Positions 43,593-54,602 of a DNA stretch of 64,000 bases are shown here, in pieces (positions within the stretch are counted from its first letter, which is position 1; each line of letters opens with the position of its first letter). The position numbers and the translations under genes are program-made. The stretch comes from Candidimonas humi (GTDB lineage Bacteria; Pseudomonadota; Gammaproteobacteria; Burkholderiales; Burkholderiaceae_B): positions 62,001 to 126,000 of the forward strand of contig NZ_JAHTBN010000009.1 of the NCBI RefSeq assembly GCF_019166065.1. Reading direction: 5' to 3'. A model generated the notes under the pieces. That model saw only the letters and a list, made by a program, of their open reading frames with translations. It searched no databases and had not been told where the DNA came from.

Positions 43593-44798
43593 ATGAAGCT
43601 CGTCGAATCCATCGTCGCCTGGCAAGAAGAAATCACTGCGATCCGGCGCGACATACATGCCCATCCCGAACTCGCCTACGAAGAAGTGCGCACCGCCGAC
43701 GTGGTGGCCGAGAAACTGCAGTCCTGGGACATCGAAACCCATCGCGGCCTGGGCGTCACCGGCGTGGTGGGAACCATACACGGAAAATCCAGAAACGGCC
43801 ACGCCCTGGGCCTGCGGGCCGACATGGACGCGCTGCCCATGCAGGAACTCAACACCTTCGCGCACGCCAGCCATAACCCGGGCAAGATGCACGCCTGCGG
43901 CCACGACGGCCACACCGCCATGCTGCTGGCCGCCGCGCGCTACCTGGCGCAGCACCGCGACTTCGACGGCACTGTCCACGTCATCTTCCAGCCGGCCGAA
44001 GAAGGCTTCAGCGGCGCGCGCAAGATGATCGAAGACGGGCTGTTCCGGCTGTTTCCCATGCAAGCCGTGTTCGGCATGCACAACTGGCCCGGCATGCCCG
44101 TGGGCAGCTTCGGCGTGCTGCCCGGCCCGATGATGGGATCGAGCAATACCTTCGAGGTCGAAATCGAGGGCAAGGGCGCGCACGCGGCCATGCCGCACCT
44201 GGGCACCGACCCGGTCATGGCCGCCGTGCAATTGGCCCAGTCGTTCCAGACCATCATCACGCGCGACCTCGACCCGCTCGACCCTGCCGTGCTCAGCATC
44301 ACGCAGATCCACGCCGGCTCGGCCGACAACGTCATCCCCAACAGCGCCGTCATGCGCGGCACCGTCCGCACCTTCTCCGACCAGGCGCTCGACCTCATCG
44401 AAAACCGCCTGTCCGAAGTGGCGCAACTGGGCGGCCAGGCCATGAACTGCAAGATCGGGTTCACCTTCAACCGCAAGTATCCCGCCACCGTCAACCACCC
44501 CGAAGAAACCGCCTTCAGCGCCGAAGTACTGAAATCCATCGTCGGCGCACAAAACGTGCTGCAGGACATACGCCCGTCCATGGGCTCCGAAGACTTCGCC
44601 TTCATGCTCAAGGAAAAACCCGGCTGCTACGTCTGGATCGGCAACGGCAGCGGCGACCACCGCGACGCGGGCCACGGCATGGGCCCCTGCATGCTGCACA
44701 ACGGCAGCTACGACTTCAACGACGAACTGATCCCGCTCGGGGCCACCTATTGGGTGGAGCTGGCACGGCGCTGGCTGGCCGCGGCCGCCGCCCGCTGA
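43593..44798 (+). CDS. M20-family amidohydrolase (hippurate hydrolase-like)
   Basis: A 401-residue M20D amidohydrolase that cleaves N-acyl amino acids such as hippurate in the cytoplasm. Metal-site motifs are visible: MHACGHDGHTAM (Cys and His ligands), QPAEEGFSGA (Glu-Glu), GMHNWPGMPVG and, near the C terminus, MGSEDFAFML. The dimerisation/lid domain is inserted at about residues 185-300. TATAAATTAT at 43571-43580 is a likely -10 element just before the ATG. Natural substrate uncertain; indole-acetyl or acetyl amino acids are alternatives. Confidence 0.9.
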   Translation: MKLVESIVAWQEEITAIRRDIHAHPELAYEEVRTADVVAEKLQSWDIETHRGLGVTGVVGTIHGKSRNGHALGLRADMDALPMQELNTFAHASHNPGKMHACGHDGHTAMLLAAARYLAQHRDFDGTVHVIFQPAEEGFSGARKMIEDGLFRLFPMQAVFGMHNWPGMPVGSFGVLPGPMMGSSNTFEVEIEGKGAHAAMPHLGTDPVMAAVQLAQSFQTIITRDLDPLDPAVLSITQIHAGSADNVIPNSAVMRGTVRTFSDQALDLIENRLSEVAQLGGQAMNCKIGFTFNRKYPATVNHPEETAFSAEVLKSIVGAQNVLQDIRPSMGSEDFAFMLKEKPGCYVWIGNGSGDHRDAGHGMGPCMLHNGSYDFNDELIPLGATYWVELARRWLAAAAAR

Positions 44799-45143
44799 AA
44801 CCCGCCCCGTTTTCCCGCCGGGCCGGCCCCCGCCGCCCTGGCGCCTCGCGCCAACTGCATTTCGATTCGGCGGCCCGCATTGCCGCCCCCAGCCATCGCG
44901 CTTACCCGTCGCGTCTTTCCTGCGCCCTGTCCCCCGCTGCCCGGCTCCCACCCCACTTGCCGTGTTCCTTTGCGCCGCCTACCCGGCGCCTCGTCCGATT
45001 CCAGCCGCACAGGGGATACAGGCCCGCATCCGCCGTAACATTCTTGCCGTAACATCCTTGCCGTAAAATAGCCTCGCCAACAGGCACGCCCACCCATCGG
45101 CCCCGCGCAGGGTCGCCGCCGCGAGCTTACCGGAGCAGTCGTC
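44799..45143. other. 345-base intergenic region with 14-bp tandem repeats
   Basis: No gene is seen between the M20 hydrolase and the thioesterase. The only notable structure is a threefold 14-bp repeat at 45032-45073, likely part of the thioesterase promoter. Confidence 0.5.
45032..45073 (+). repeat. 14-bp tandem repeat, three units
   Basis: Units GCCGTAACATTCTT, GCCGTAACATCCTT and GCCGTAAAATAGCC lie 71 bases before the thioesterase start. The last unit supplies a TAAAAT that could act as a -10 element. Confidence 0.8.
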
Positions 45144-45548
45144 TTGAGCACCGCCACTTCCACCCCTCTCCCCCCGCCCGATCGCCACGCGGTATTGCGC
45201 GTGATGCCCATGCCCGCCGACGCCAACGTGCACGGCGACGTGTTCGGCGGCTGGATCATGGCGCAGCTCGACATCGCCGGCTCGATCCCCGCCGCGCGGC
45301 GGGCCGGCGGCCGCGTCGCCACCATCGCAGTCAACGCACTTACCTTCAAACAGCCCGTCTTCGTCGGCGACCTGCTCAGCTTCTACGCCGAAATCGTCAA
45401 AGTGGGCCGCACCTCCGTCACGGTCGCCGTCGAGGTCTACTCGGAACGCCAGGGCCTGGAAGCCCAGGTCGTCAAAGTTACCGAAGCCACCCTCACCTAC
45501 GTGGCCACAGACGCGCAGCGCCACAGTCGCCCCCTGCCCACCGCCTGA
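45144..45548 (+). CDS. Acyl-CoA thioesterase, YciA-type hotdog protein
   Basis: A 134-residue hotdog-fold thioesterase hydrolysing acyl-CoA to free acid and CoA. The motif PADANVHGDVFGGWIMAQLDIAGSI carries the catalytic Asp/Gly segment of the YciA group. It starts with TTG; GGAG lies 10 bases upstream and no better start is seen in frame. It ends 17 bases before mgtE, so the two may be co-transcribed. Members act as homohexamers on C4-C18 acyl-CoAs (family knowledge). Confidence 0.88.
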   Translation: MSTATSTPLPPPDRHAVLRVMPMPADANVHGDVFGGWIMAQLDIAGSIPAARRAGGRVATIAVNALTFKQPVFVGDLLSFYAEIVKVGRTSVTVAVEVYSERQGLEAQVVKVTEATLTYVATDAQRHSRPLPTA

Positions 45549-45565
45549 GCAGGACGCGTAGATAG

Positions 45566-47050
45566 ATGCAGGAAACCCCCGCCAACGCCGAGCCCATACC
45601 CATCACCATTCCCCGCAGGCTCGACCCCGAGGACGCACAACAGGCGCTGCAAAAACTGCAGGCCCTGTTCAAACGCGAAGAGGTAGTGGAAGCCCTGGCC
45701 GACAAGGCCGACAGGGCGGAAGACGACGAGCGCGCCAATCTGCTCGACGGCGCACTGCAGCGCCAGCTCGAAAACGAAATACGCGCCGTCATCCAGGGCC
45801 TGCACCCCGCCGACATCGCATTCATCCTCGAATCCCTGCCCGTCGAACAGCGGCAACTCGTGTGGCGCCTGGTCGCCTCCGACCAGGCCGCCGACGTGCT
45901 GCTCGAAGTCGACGACTGGGCGCGGGAATCGCTCATCGAATCCATGGACCGCCAGGACCTGGTGGCCGCCACCGGCACCATGGATGCCGACGAAATCGCC
46001 GACCTGGTGCCGGACCTGCCGCCCGACGTCGTGGCCGAAGTCCAGAAGGGCCTGACCGAAGAAGAACGCGCCCAGCTCATCGCCGCCATGGGCTACCCCG
46101 AAGGCAGCGTCGGCGCCATCATGGACTTCGAAATGGTCCGGGTGCGCGAAGACGTGTCCCTGGAAGTCGTGCTGCGCTACCTGAGGCGCCTGCACGAACT
46201 GCCCGACCACACCGACCAGATCTTCGTGGTCGACCGCCAGGACCGCCTGCAAGGCGTGTTGCCCCTGACCACGCTGCTGGTCAGCGAGCCCGACAGCGAC
46301 GTCTCGGAAGTCATGAACACCGACTACCTGACCCTGGGCCCCCTGGACGAAGACGCCGAAGCGGCCGGCGCCTTCGAGCGCTACGACCTCGTCTCCGCCC
46401 CCGTCATCGACGACCAGGGCCGGCTGATCGGCCGGGTCACCATCAACGAAGTCGTGGACGTGATCCAGGAAGACTCCCAGGAACAAGCCCTGTCGCGCGC
46501 CGGCCTGCAGGAAGAAGACATCTTCGCCCCTGTCGTCAGCGCGCTGCGCAACCGCGCCCCCTGGCTGCTCGTCAACCTCTGTACCGCCTCCATCGCATCC
46601 TTCATCGCCTCGCGCTTCGAAGACACCGTCAGCCACATCGTGATCCTGGCCTTCCTGATGTCCATCGTCGCCGGCATAGGCGGCAACTCGGGCAACCAGA
46701 CCATGACCATGATCATCCGCGCCCTCGCCGTAGGCCGCGTCACCGGCGCCAACATCTGGCAGCTCATCAAGCGCGAACTGTCCGTCACCTTCATGGTGGG
46801 CGCCTGCGGCAGCATCGTCACCGGCATTTTCGCCTGGGTCATCTCCGGCTCGTCCGCCATCGCCGCCGTCATGATGGCCGCCATGATAGGCAACATGCTG
46901 ATCGGCGCCGCCCTGGGCGTAATGATCCCCCTGCTGCGCGACCGCTTCGGCAAAGACCCCGCCGTAGGCTCATCGGTCCTGCTGACCTTCGCCACCGACT
47001 CCCTGGGATTCTTCATCTTCCTGGGCCTGGCCACCGTCTTCCTGCTGTAG
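45566..47050 (+). CDS. mgtE: Magnesium transporter MgtE
   Basis: A 494-residue MgtE-type Mg2+ channel. A cytoplasmic MgtE_N superhelical domain (about 60-170) is followed by a tandem CBS pair (about 180-305, with RLIGRVTINEVVDVIQEDSQEQALS). The C-terminal five helices carry the conserved GIGGNSGNQTMTMIIRALAVG pore motif. The N and CBS domains sense cytoplasmic Mg2+ and gate the pore. No Mg2+-sensing leader is visible, as only 17 bases separate it from the thioesterase gene. It converges on secA across a repeat-bearing gap. Confidence 0.95.
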   Translation: MQETPANAEPIPITIPRRLDPEDAQQALQKLQALFKREEVVEALADKADRAEDDERANLLDGALQRQLENEIRAVIQGLHPADIAFILESLPVEQRQLVWRLVASDQAADVLLEVDDWARESLIESMDRQDLVAATGTMDADEIADLVPDLPPDVVAEVQKGLTEEERAQLIAAMGYPEGSVGAIMDFEMVRVREDVSLEVVLRYLRRLHELPDHTDQIFVVDRQDRLQGVLPLTTLLVSEPDSDVSEVMNTDYLTLGPLDEDAEAAGAFERYDLVSAPVIDDQGRLIGRVTINEVVDVIQEDSQEQALSRAGLQEEDIFAPVVSALRNRAPWLLVNLCTASIASFIASRFEDTVSHIVILAFLMSIVAGIGGNSGNQTMTMIIRALAVGRVTGANIWQLIKRELSVTFMVGACGSIVTGIFAWVISGSSAIAAVMMAAMIGNMLIGAALGVMIPLLRDRFGKDPAVGSSVLLTFATDSLGFFIFLGLATVFLL

Positions 47051-47090
47051 CGGCAATCCCACCGGCACCAGCACCAGCCCCCAAATCTTC

Positions 47091-47206
47091 CATCCGCCTA
47101 CACACCGAGCGGAGAGAACGGGGTGCCTCCCGGAGGTGCGTGGGGTACCGCACCGGAGGGAGATACCCCGTTCTAGGCCGCGCCCAAAGAACCCAGCCCA
47201 ACGACG
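47091..47206 (+). repeat. 116-bp direct repeat, copy 1
   Basis: It runs from CATCCGCCTACACACC to CCAGCCCAACGACG. Internal dyads: AGAACGGGGT pairs with ACCCCGTTCT, and GGTGCG-TGGGGTAC-CGCACC forms the central hairpin. It is the same length as copy 2 and about 90% identical to it by eye. Confidence 0.9.
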
Positions 47207-47274
47207 GCCAAAACCACCCCCAGCATTAGCCCACAATACAAGCGAAGAGCCTCTGCCCCTCGACGAATAGCCTC

Positions 47275-47390
47275 CATCCGTCTACACCCCAAGCGGAGAG
47301 AACGGGACACCTCCCGGAGGTGCGTGGGGTATCGCACCGCAGGGAGGTACCCCGTTCTAGGCCGCGCCAGAAGAACCCAGCCCAACGACG
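47275..47390 (+). repeat. 116-bp direct repeat, copy 2
   Basis: Same orientation as copy 1, offset by 184 bases. The central GGTGCG-TGGGGTAT-CGCACC hairpin and the AGAACGGG/CCCGTTCT outer stem are kept. Differences cluster in the outer-stem-adjacent and loop bases. Confidence 0.9.
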
Positions 47391-47519
47391 CACCAATACC
47401 AAACTCACGCCAAATACCCGAAAACCCACCACCCCGCCAAAGAAAAAGCGCCACCGTTCCCGGCAGCGCCCCAAGACCCATCAAACCTTCGCGCCACAAC
47501 GCGCGAAGAAAAAACTACA

Positions 47520-50261
<2,742 letters not shown>

Positions 50262-50379
50262 TCTCGTGTCGTCGCTGCCGGGCCGCGGCTAGCCTGCGCG
50301 CAAAGCCCGAAGCTGTCTGTTGATGTTGACGGAAACGCCCGCAGCGGCGTAAACGATGCCCGCGGGAAAACAAGACAGT

Positions 50380-51366
50380 TTAACGCACCTCGGGAGCCGC
50401 GGTTTGCGCATGCGCCGAGGCATCGGCCACCAGGCGCCCCGAGACCCCGGGCCGGGCCAGGAACAACTTGGGGTCCAGCGGCGTACCCGCCATGCGCACC
50501 TCGAAATGCAGGTGCGGCCCGGTGGATCGGCCGCTCGTGCCTACGCGGGCGATCATCTGCCCCTTTTCCACCAGATCCCCGGCCTTGACGTCCAGCTCGG
50601 ACGCATGGGCATAGCGCGTGACCAGCCCGTTGCCGTGATCGATCTCCACCATATTGCCGTAGCCGGCCTCGCGCCCGGCCGTGGTGACCACGCCGCCCGA
50701 AGCCGCATAGATGGGCGTGCCGCGCGGCGCCACCAGATCCATGCCCTCGTGCAGGGAACGGCGATGGGTAACCGGATTGACGCGCCAGCCGAAGGGCGAG
50801 CTCAGGCGCGTATAGGCCACCGGGGTCAGATCGGGCAGGCGCGCCTCGATGCCGGCGCGCCGCGTGAAGGCGAGATCCAGCAGGGCAAGGCGCTCGCCCT
50901 GCTCGGTCATGCGCTGCTGCATCCGGTCCAGCGTGCGCCCGAGGCTTTCTCCCGAATCCGGCTGCGGATAGGCGCCCGCGATGTCGTCCATGGGCGGCGC
51001 GGCGGTATCGATGCCGGCCTTGATCTCGGGGTCGGTATAGGCAATGCCGGCCTGCTTGGCGATGCGCCGGCTCAGGGAAGTCATGGCGATGAGGCGGGCC
51101 TGCAGCTCGCCCACCTTGCCGGCCAGCAGGGCCAGGGTGTCGCGCATCTGGGCCGAATCGCGCGTCAGCCGGCTGTTCAGCGCCTGGGTCTGGAAGGTAT
51201 CGGCGTGCGCCGGCGCGTCCATATACGACTGGACCCACGCCCCGGCCAGCGCCGATGCCGCCAGCGCGGTGGCCATCGCCAACGAGCGCAACAGGCGGGC
51301 CGGCTTGTTCGGGCTGGACGCGGAATTGGATTCGCCGGCGGGGCCGTGCATAATGGTGGATGTCAC
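50380..51366 (-). CDS. M23 (LytM-type) membrane-anchored metallopeptidase
   Basis: A 328-residue protein with one N-terminal transmembrane helix (about residues 27-48), a periplasmic coiled-coil segment (about 55-145) and a C-terminal LytM domain. The LytM zinc motifs are present: HEGMDLVAPRGTP (HxxxD) and TGPHLHFEVR (HxH). It should be catalytically competent or act as an amidase activator at the septum. The GTG at 51366 is supported by AGAGG ten bases upstream; an ATG five codons in is the alternative. It lies next to secA and the dcw cluster, as in related genomes (recalled, not checked). Confidence 0.88.
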   Translation of the reverse strand: MTSTIMHGPAGESNSASSPNKPARLLRSLAMATALAASALAGAWVQSYMDAPAHADTFQTQALNSRLTRDSAQMRDTLALLAGKVGELQARLIAMTSLSRRIAKQAGIAYTDPEIKAGIDTAAPPMDDIAGAYPQPDSGESLGRTLDRMQQRMTEQGERLALLDLAFTRRAGIEARLPDLTPVAYTRLSSPFGWRVNPVTHRRSLHEGMDLVAPRGTPIYAASGGVVTTAGREAGYGNMVEIDHGNGLVTRYAHASELDVKAGDLVEKGQMIARVGTSGRSTGPHLHFEVRMAGTPLDPKLFLARPGVSGRLVADASAHAQTAAPEVR

Positions 51367-51393
51367 TGTATCGATACCTCTGTAAATCTATAG

Positions 51394-51882
51394 ATGCTGC
51401 CTACGCCCGCCGAGCGTCGATCGCGAAAAAAAACAGCCCCCGACGCCGATCTTTCGGCGATCGGATGGTTGGGTAGCGACCAGCACGCCGCAAGCGTGCT
51501 GACGACCGCCCGTATGCTGCTTGCCATAGAGCAGGCGGCCGGCGAAATACTGCCTCCCGCCTTGCGGCAGGTGTGCCGGGTGGCCCGTATGGACAGACAG
51601 CAACTTACGCTGGCGGTTCCCGGCGCGGCCCATGCCGCCAAGCTGCGGCAGTTGGCCCCGCGGATCGCGCAGCGGCTGTCCGAGGGTGGATGGAACCTTA
51701 ACCAGGTGCAGGTCAAGGTTCAAGCGGGTTTGTCATACATCGGGACAAATCCGCCTAGGGCCAAAAATGTCGAGCCCCTGGGCGAGAAGGCCCTGGACGC
51801 CTTCGAGACCTTGCATGCCTCGCTGCGGCCCGGGCCACTGGCCGATGCCGTCGGCCGGCTGTTGGCCCACCACAAGCCCTGA
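51394..51882 (+). CDS. DciA-like protein (DUF721)
   Basis: A 162-residue protein of the DciA/DUF721 family. The core (about 20-110) has the pattern LPPALRQVCRVARMDRQQLTLAVPGAAHAAKLRQLAPRI, resembling the KH-like DciA fold that assists loading of the replicative helicase in bacteria lacking DnaC. The basic N-terminus and unstructured C-terminal tail also fit. It is divergent from the M23 peptidase gene with only 27 bases between, so their promoters must overlap. The name is given by family resemblance only. Confidence 0.75.
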   Translation: MLPTPAERRSRKKTAPDADLSAIGWLGSDQHAASVLTTARMLLAIEQAAGEILPPALRQVCRVARMDRQQLTLAVPGAAHAAKLRQLAPRIAQRLSEGGWNLNQVQVKVQAGLSYIGTNPPRAKNVEPLGEKALDAFETLHASLRPGPLADAVGRLLAHHKP

Positions 51883-51986
51883 ATCGCCCTGACGTCCAGC
51901 CGCGCTGGCGCACGTATCGACAAGCGGGGGGCAAAGCAGGGACGGCCGCAGCCGGGGCCGGCCGCCTTATCTGCGCAAGAGCGCGC

Positions 51987-52910
51987 TCAGGCCAGCTTCC
52001 ATTCCGTCGTGAAAGCGCGCGGCGCGGCGGCGGTGGATTCGTAGGTGATCAGCTCCCAGGCGTCGCTACGCGCCAGCAGCGCGCGTGCAAGCTGGTTGTT
52101 CAGGCTGTGGCCCGACTTGCAGGCCACGTAGCGCCCCACCAGGGGCTTGCCGATCAGGTACAGGTCGCCGATGGCGTCCAGGATCTTGTGCTTGACGAAC
52201 TCGTCGTCATAGCGCAAGCCGTCGGAATTGAGGACCCGGTACTCGTCCATGACGATCGCGTTGTCCAGGCTGCCGCCACGCGCCAGACCGGCTGCGCGCA
52301 AGGCCTCGACCTCGCTCACGAAGCCGAAGGTGCGGGCCCGCGCGATGGACTTGGTGTAGGAATCCTTGGCGAAATCGACTTCGGCGAAATTCGCCGTGGA
52401 ATCGATGGCCGGATGATGGAAATCGATGGCGAACGACAGGGCAAAGCCGTCGTAGGGTTCCAGCCGCGCCCACTTCAGGTCGCTGCCTTCGCCCTCGCGC
52501 ACCTCGACCGGCTTGAGCACCCGTATGAACTGCTTGGCCGCAGGCTGTTCCTGCAAACCGGCCGAACGCAGCAAATAGACGAAGGTGCCGGCGCTGCCGT
52601 CCATGATGGGCACTTCTTCGGCCGTGAGGTCTACGTGCAGGTTGTCGATGCCCAGGCCGGCGAGCGCGGACATCAAGTGTTCGACCGTGGAGACGCGCAC
52701 CTTGCCCTGCTGCAGCACGGAGGCCATGCGGGTGTCGCCCACCCCGTCGGCACGGGCGGGCAGATCGACCACTTCGGGCAGATCCACGCGATGGAACACA
52801 ATACCGGTATTGGGCTCGGCCGGCCGGAGCGTGAGCTCGACTCGACGGCCGGAATGCAGCCCCACACCCTTGGTACTGATGGACTTCTGGATGGTGCGTT
52901 GGCGTAACAT
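51987..52910 (-). CDS. lpxC: UDP-3-O-acyl-N-acetylglucosamine deacetylase
   Basis: A 307-residue LpxC, the zinc enzyme catalysing the committed step of lipid A synthesis. [21 protein letters not shown] is the standard N-terminus. Zinc ligands are the His in [10 protein letters not shown] and the His/Asp of [14 protein letters not shown], and the C-terminal catalytic His is in [13 protein letters not shown]. It lies downstream of ftsZ in the same orientation, as in many proteobacterial dcw clusters, with a 272-base gap containing a strong hairpin. Confidence 0.98.
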   Translation of the reverse strand: MLRQRTIQKSISTKGVGLHSGRRVELTLRPAEPNTGIVFHRVDLPEVVDLPARADGVGDTRMASVLQQGKVRVSTVEHLMSALAGLGIDNLHVDLTAEEVPIMDGSAGTFVYLLRSAGLQEQPAAKQFIRVLKPVEVREGEGSDLKWARLEPYDGFALSFAIDFHHPAIDSTANFAEVDFAKDSYTKSIARARTFGFVSEVEALRAAGLARGGSLDNAIVMDEYRVLNSDGLRYDDEFVKHKILDAIGDLYLIGKPLVGRYVACKSGHSLNNQLARALLARSDAWELITYESTAAAPRAFTTEWKLA

Positions 52911-53106
52911 GATGATCGGTCAAAAAATTTTGCTGCCCCGGCGGGCCGGAGCACTGGATTGAAGCATTGTAACAAGAATGGATTTCAAGCCGCGTAATAG
53001 TTGTAAGGCCCAGATACCACCCCGGACACCTCTATTGTTGCGGTAATGCCTTGTACATGGCGCAGCGGCGCACGCCCCGGGGAAATGGGGAAGTGCGCCG
53101 CCGGCG

Positions 53107-53135
53107 GGCACGGGCGCCGCAAAGGCGCCCGTGCC
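53107..53135 (-). terminator. Strong hairpin between ftsZ and lpxC
   Basis: GGCACGGGCGCC-GCAAA-GGCGCCCGTGCC is a perfect 12-bp stem with a 5-base loop, 47 bases after the ftsZ stop. No U-tract follows, so it may stabilise the ftsZ mRNA 3' end or cause partial termination before lpxC. Confidence 0.55.
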
Positions 53136-53182
53136 AGTCCATGTGAGGTTCGTTCCAGTTACAGAAACGTCCCGTTCCCGCC

Positions 53183-54355
53183 TCAATCAGCCTGCTTGCG
53201 CAGGAAAGCGGGGATATCGAAGTGGTCCATTCCGGCGGTTTCCAGCGCCCGCACCTGGGCCGAAGCATGGCTGCGGGGGTTGCGGATCACGGCAGGCACG
53301 TCGGAATTGGCGAAACCGCCCATCAAGGGCATGTTGTCGGTGCCGGTGCGGTATGCCTCGTTGGTGGCCACCAGTTGCGGACGGCTGGCCACTGCGTTGG
53401 CGCGGCCCAGCCCGGTCGCCACCACGGTCACGCGCAGGTTCTCGCCCATGGACTCATCGTAGGCCGTACCGAAGATCACAGTAGCGTCTTCGGCCGCATA
53501 GCTGCGGATGGTGTCCATGATTTCGCGCGTTTCGCGCATCTTCAGACTGCCGCGGCTGGCGGTGATGTTAACCAGCATGCCGCGGGCGCCGTGCAGATCC
53601 ACGCCTTCCAGCAGCGGGCATGCGATGGCGCGTTCGGCCGCCACGCGGGCCCGGTCGGCGCCGGCGGCGATCGAGGTGCCCATCATGGCCTGGCCCTGCT
53701 CGCCCATGATCGTCTTGACGTCCTCGAAGTCGACGTTGATGTTGCCCTCGACGTTGATGATCTCGGCGATCCCGGCGCAAGCGCTGTGCAGCACGTCGTC
53801 GGCGGACTTGAAGCAATCCTCCTGCGTGGCGTCCTCGTCCATCAGTTCGTACAGGTTCTCGTTGAGCACCACGATCAGCGAGTGCACGTGCTTGGACAAC
53901 TCGGCGATGCCCTCTTCGGCCATCTTCAAGCGCTTGGTGCCTTCAAAAGAGAAAGGCTTGGTGACCACGCCGACGGTAAGAATGCCAAGTTCCTTGGCCA
54001 CCTCGGCTACCACCGGGCCTGCGCCGGTGCCGGTGCCGCCGCCCATGCCGGCGGTAATGAACACCATGTTGGCGCCATTGAGCGCGGCGCGGATTTCTTC
54101 GCGCGCGGTCTCGGCCGCGGCGCGGCCCTGCTCGGGCTTGGCGCCGGCGCCCAGGCCGGTGCGGCCCAGGCGGATCTGCACCGGGGCCTCAGTAGTGGCC
54201 AGCGCCTGGGCGTCGGTGTTCGCGCACACGAACTCCACGCCGTTCACGCCGGAACGGATCATATGGGCCACGGCGTTTCCGCCGGCCCCGCCAACACCTA
54301 CCACCTTGATCACGGTGCCGTTGGCATTGCTGTCGAGCATCTCGAAATTCATCAT
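53183..54355 (-). CDS. ftsZ: Cell division GTPase FtsZ
   Basis: A 390-residue tubulin homologue that forms the Z-ring. The GTP-binding signature GGGTGTGAGPVVAE sits near residue 105. KVVGVGGAGGNAV is the first nucleotide loop, and NINVDFEDVKTIM the T7 synergy loop region. The C-terminal peptide DIPAFLRKQAD is the conserved FtsA/ZipA-binding tail. The first of two adjacent ATGs is chosen because AGGGAG lies six bases upstream. A 247-base gap with several hairpins separates it from ftsA, allowing separate control. Confidence 0.98.
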   Translation of the reverse strand: MMNFEMLDSNANGTVIKVVGVGGAGGNAVAHMIRSGVNGVEFVCANTDAQALATTEAPVQIRLGRTGLGAGAKPEQGRAAAETAREEIRAALNGANMVFITAGMGGGTGTGAGPVVAEVAKELGILTVGVVTKPFSFEGTKRLKMAEEGIAELSKHVHSLIVVLNENLYELMDEDATQEDCFKSADDVLHSACAGIAEIINVEGNINVDFEDVKTIMGEQGQAMMGTSIAAGADRARVAAERAIACPLLEGVDLHGARGMLVNITASRGSLKMRETREIMDTIRSYAAEDATVIFGTAYDESMGENLRVTVVATGLGRANAVASRPQLVATNEAYRTGTDNMPLMGGFANSDVPAVIRNPRSHASAQVRALETAGMDHFDIPAFLRKQAD

Positions 54356-54496
54356 GACTGACTCCCTCACATTTCCTGAAAAACGATAAAAGCGTTGATT
54401 TCCCCAAGTACTGCCTGCACTGCCGGGAATCGCTTCAAAGAAGATGCCAGACGGGCTCGCACCAGATTTGAAACGCCTCCCTCGTGTCCCGCCCGG

Positions 54497-54595
54497 TAGG
54501 CCCGCAGGCCTATCGAACAAGGCACTTGGCGGGATCCGAAAACCTCCCGCCGCAAGGGGCTCCCGGAACCTGCCGGCATGCGCCGGACGGGTTCC
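54497..54595 (-). promoter_or_regulatory. Hairpin-rich ftsA-ftsZ intergenic segment
   Basis: Three dyads occur in a row: TAGGCC-CGCA-GGCCTA (54497-54512), GGCGGGA-N10-TCCCGCC (54528-54551) and GGAACC...GGTTCC enclosing CCGG-CATGCG-CCGG (54565-54595). They could attenuate ftsA read-through or shape the ftsZ leader. No clear promoter boxes were noted. Confidence 0.4.
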
Positions 54596-54602
54596 GCAAG
54601 CC

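Larger units (their letters stand above)
47051..47519. other. 469-base gene-free region between converging mgtE and secA
   Basis: It contains two direct copies of a 116-bp structured element and otherwise A/C-rich non-coding sequence up to the secA stop. Short frames exist on both strands but simply translate the repeat. Confidence 0.6.

Noticed and set aside
45549-45565. Mg2+-sensing leader of mgtE
   Set aside because: Only 17 bases separate mgtE from the thioesterase gene, too little for a riboswitch.
47051-47519. Small proteins encoded in the mgtE-secA gap
   Set aside because: Frames on both strands translate the duplicated element and are interrupted outside it; structure at the nucleic-acid level explains the conservation better.
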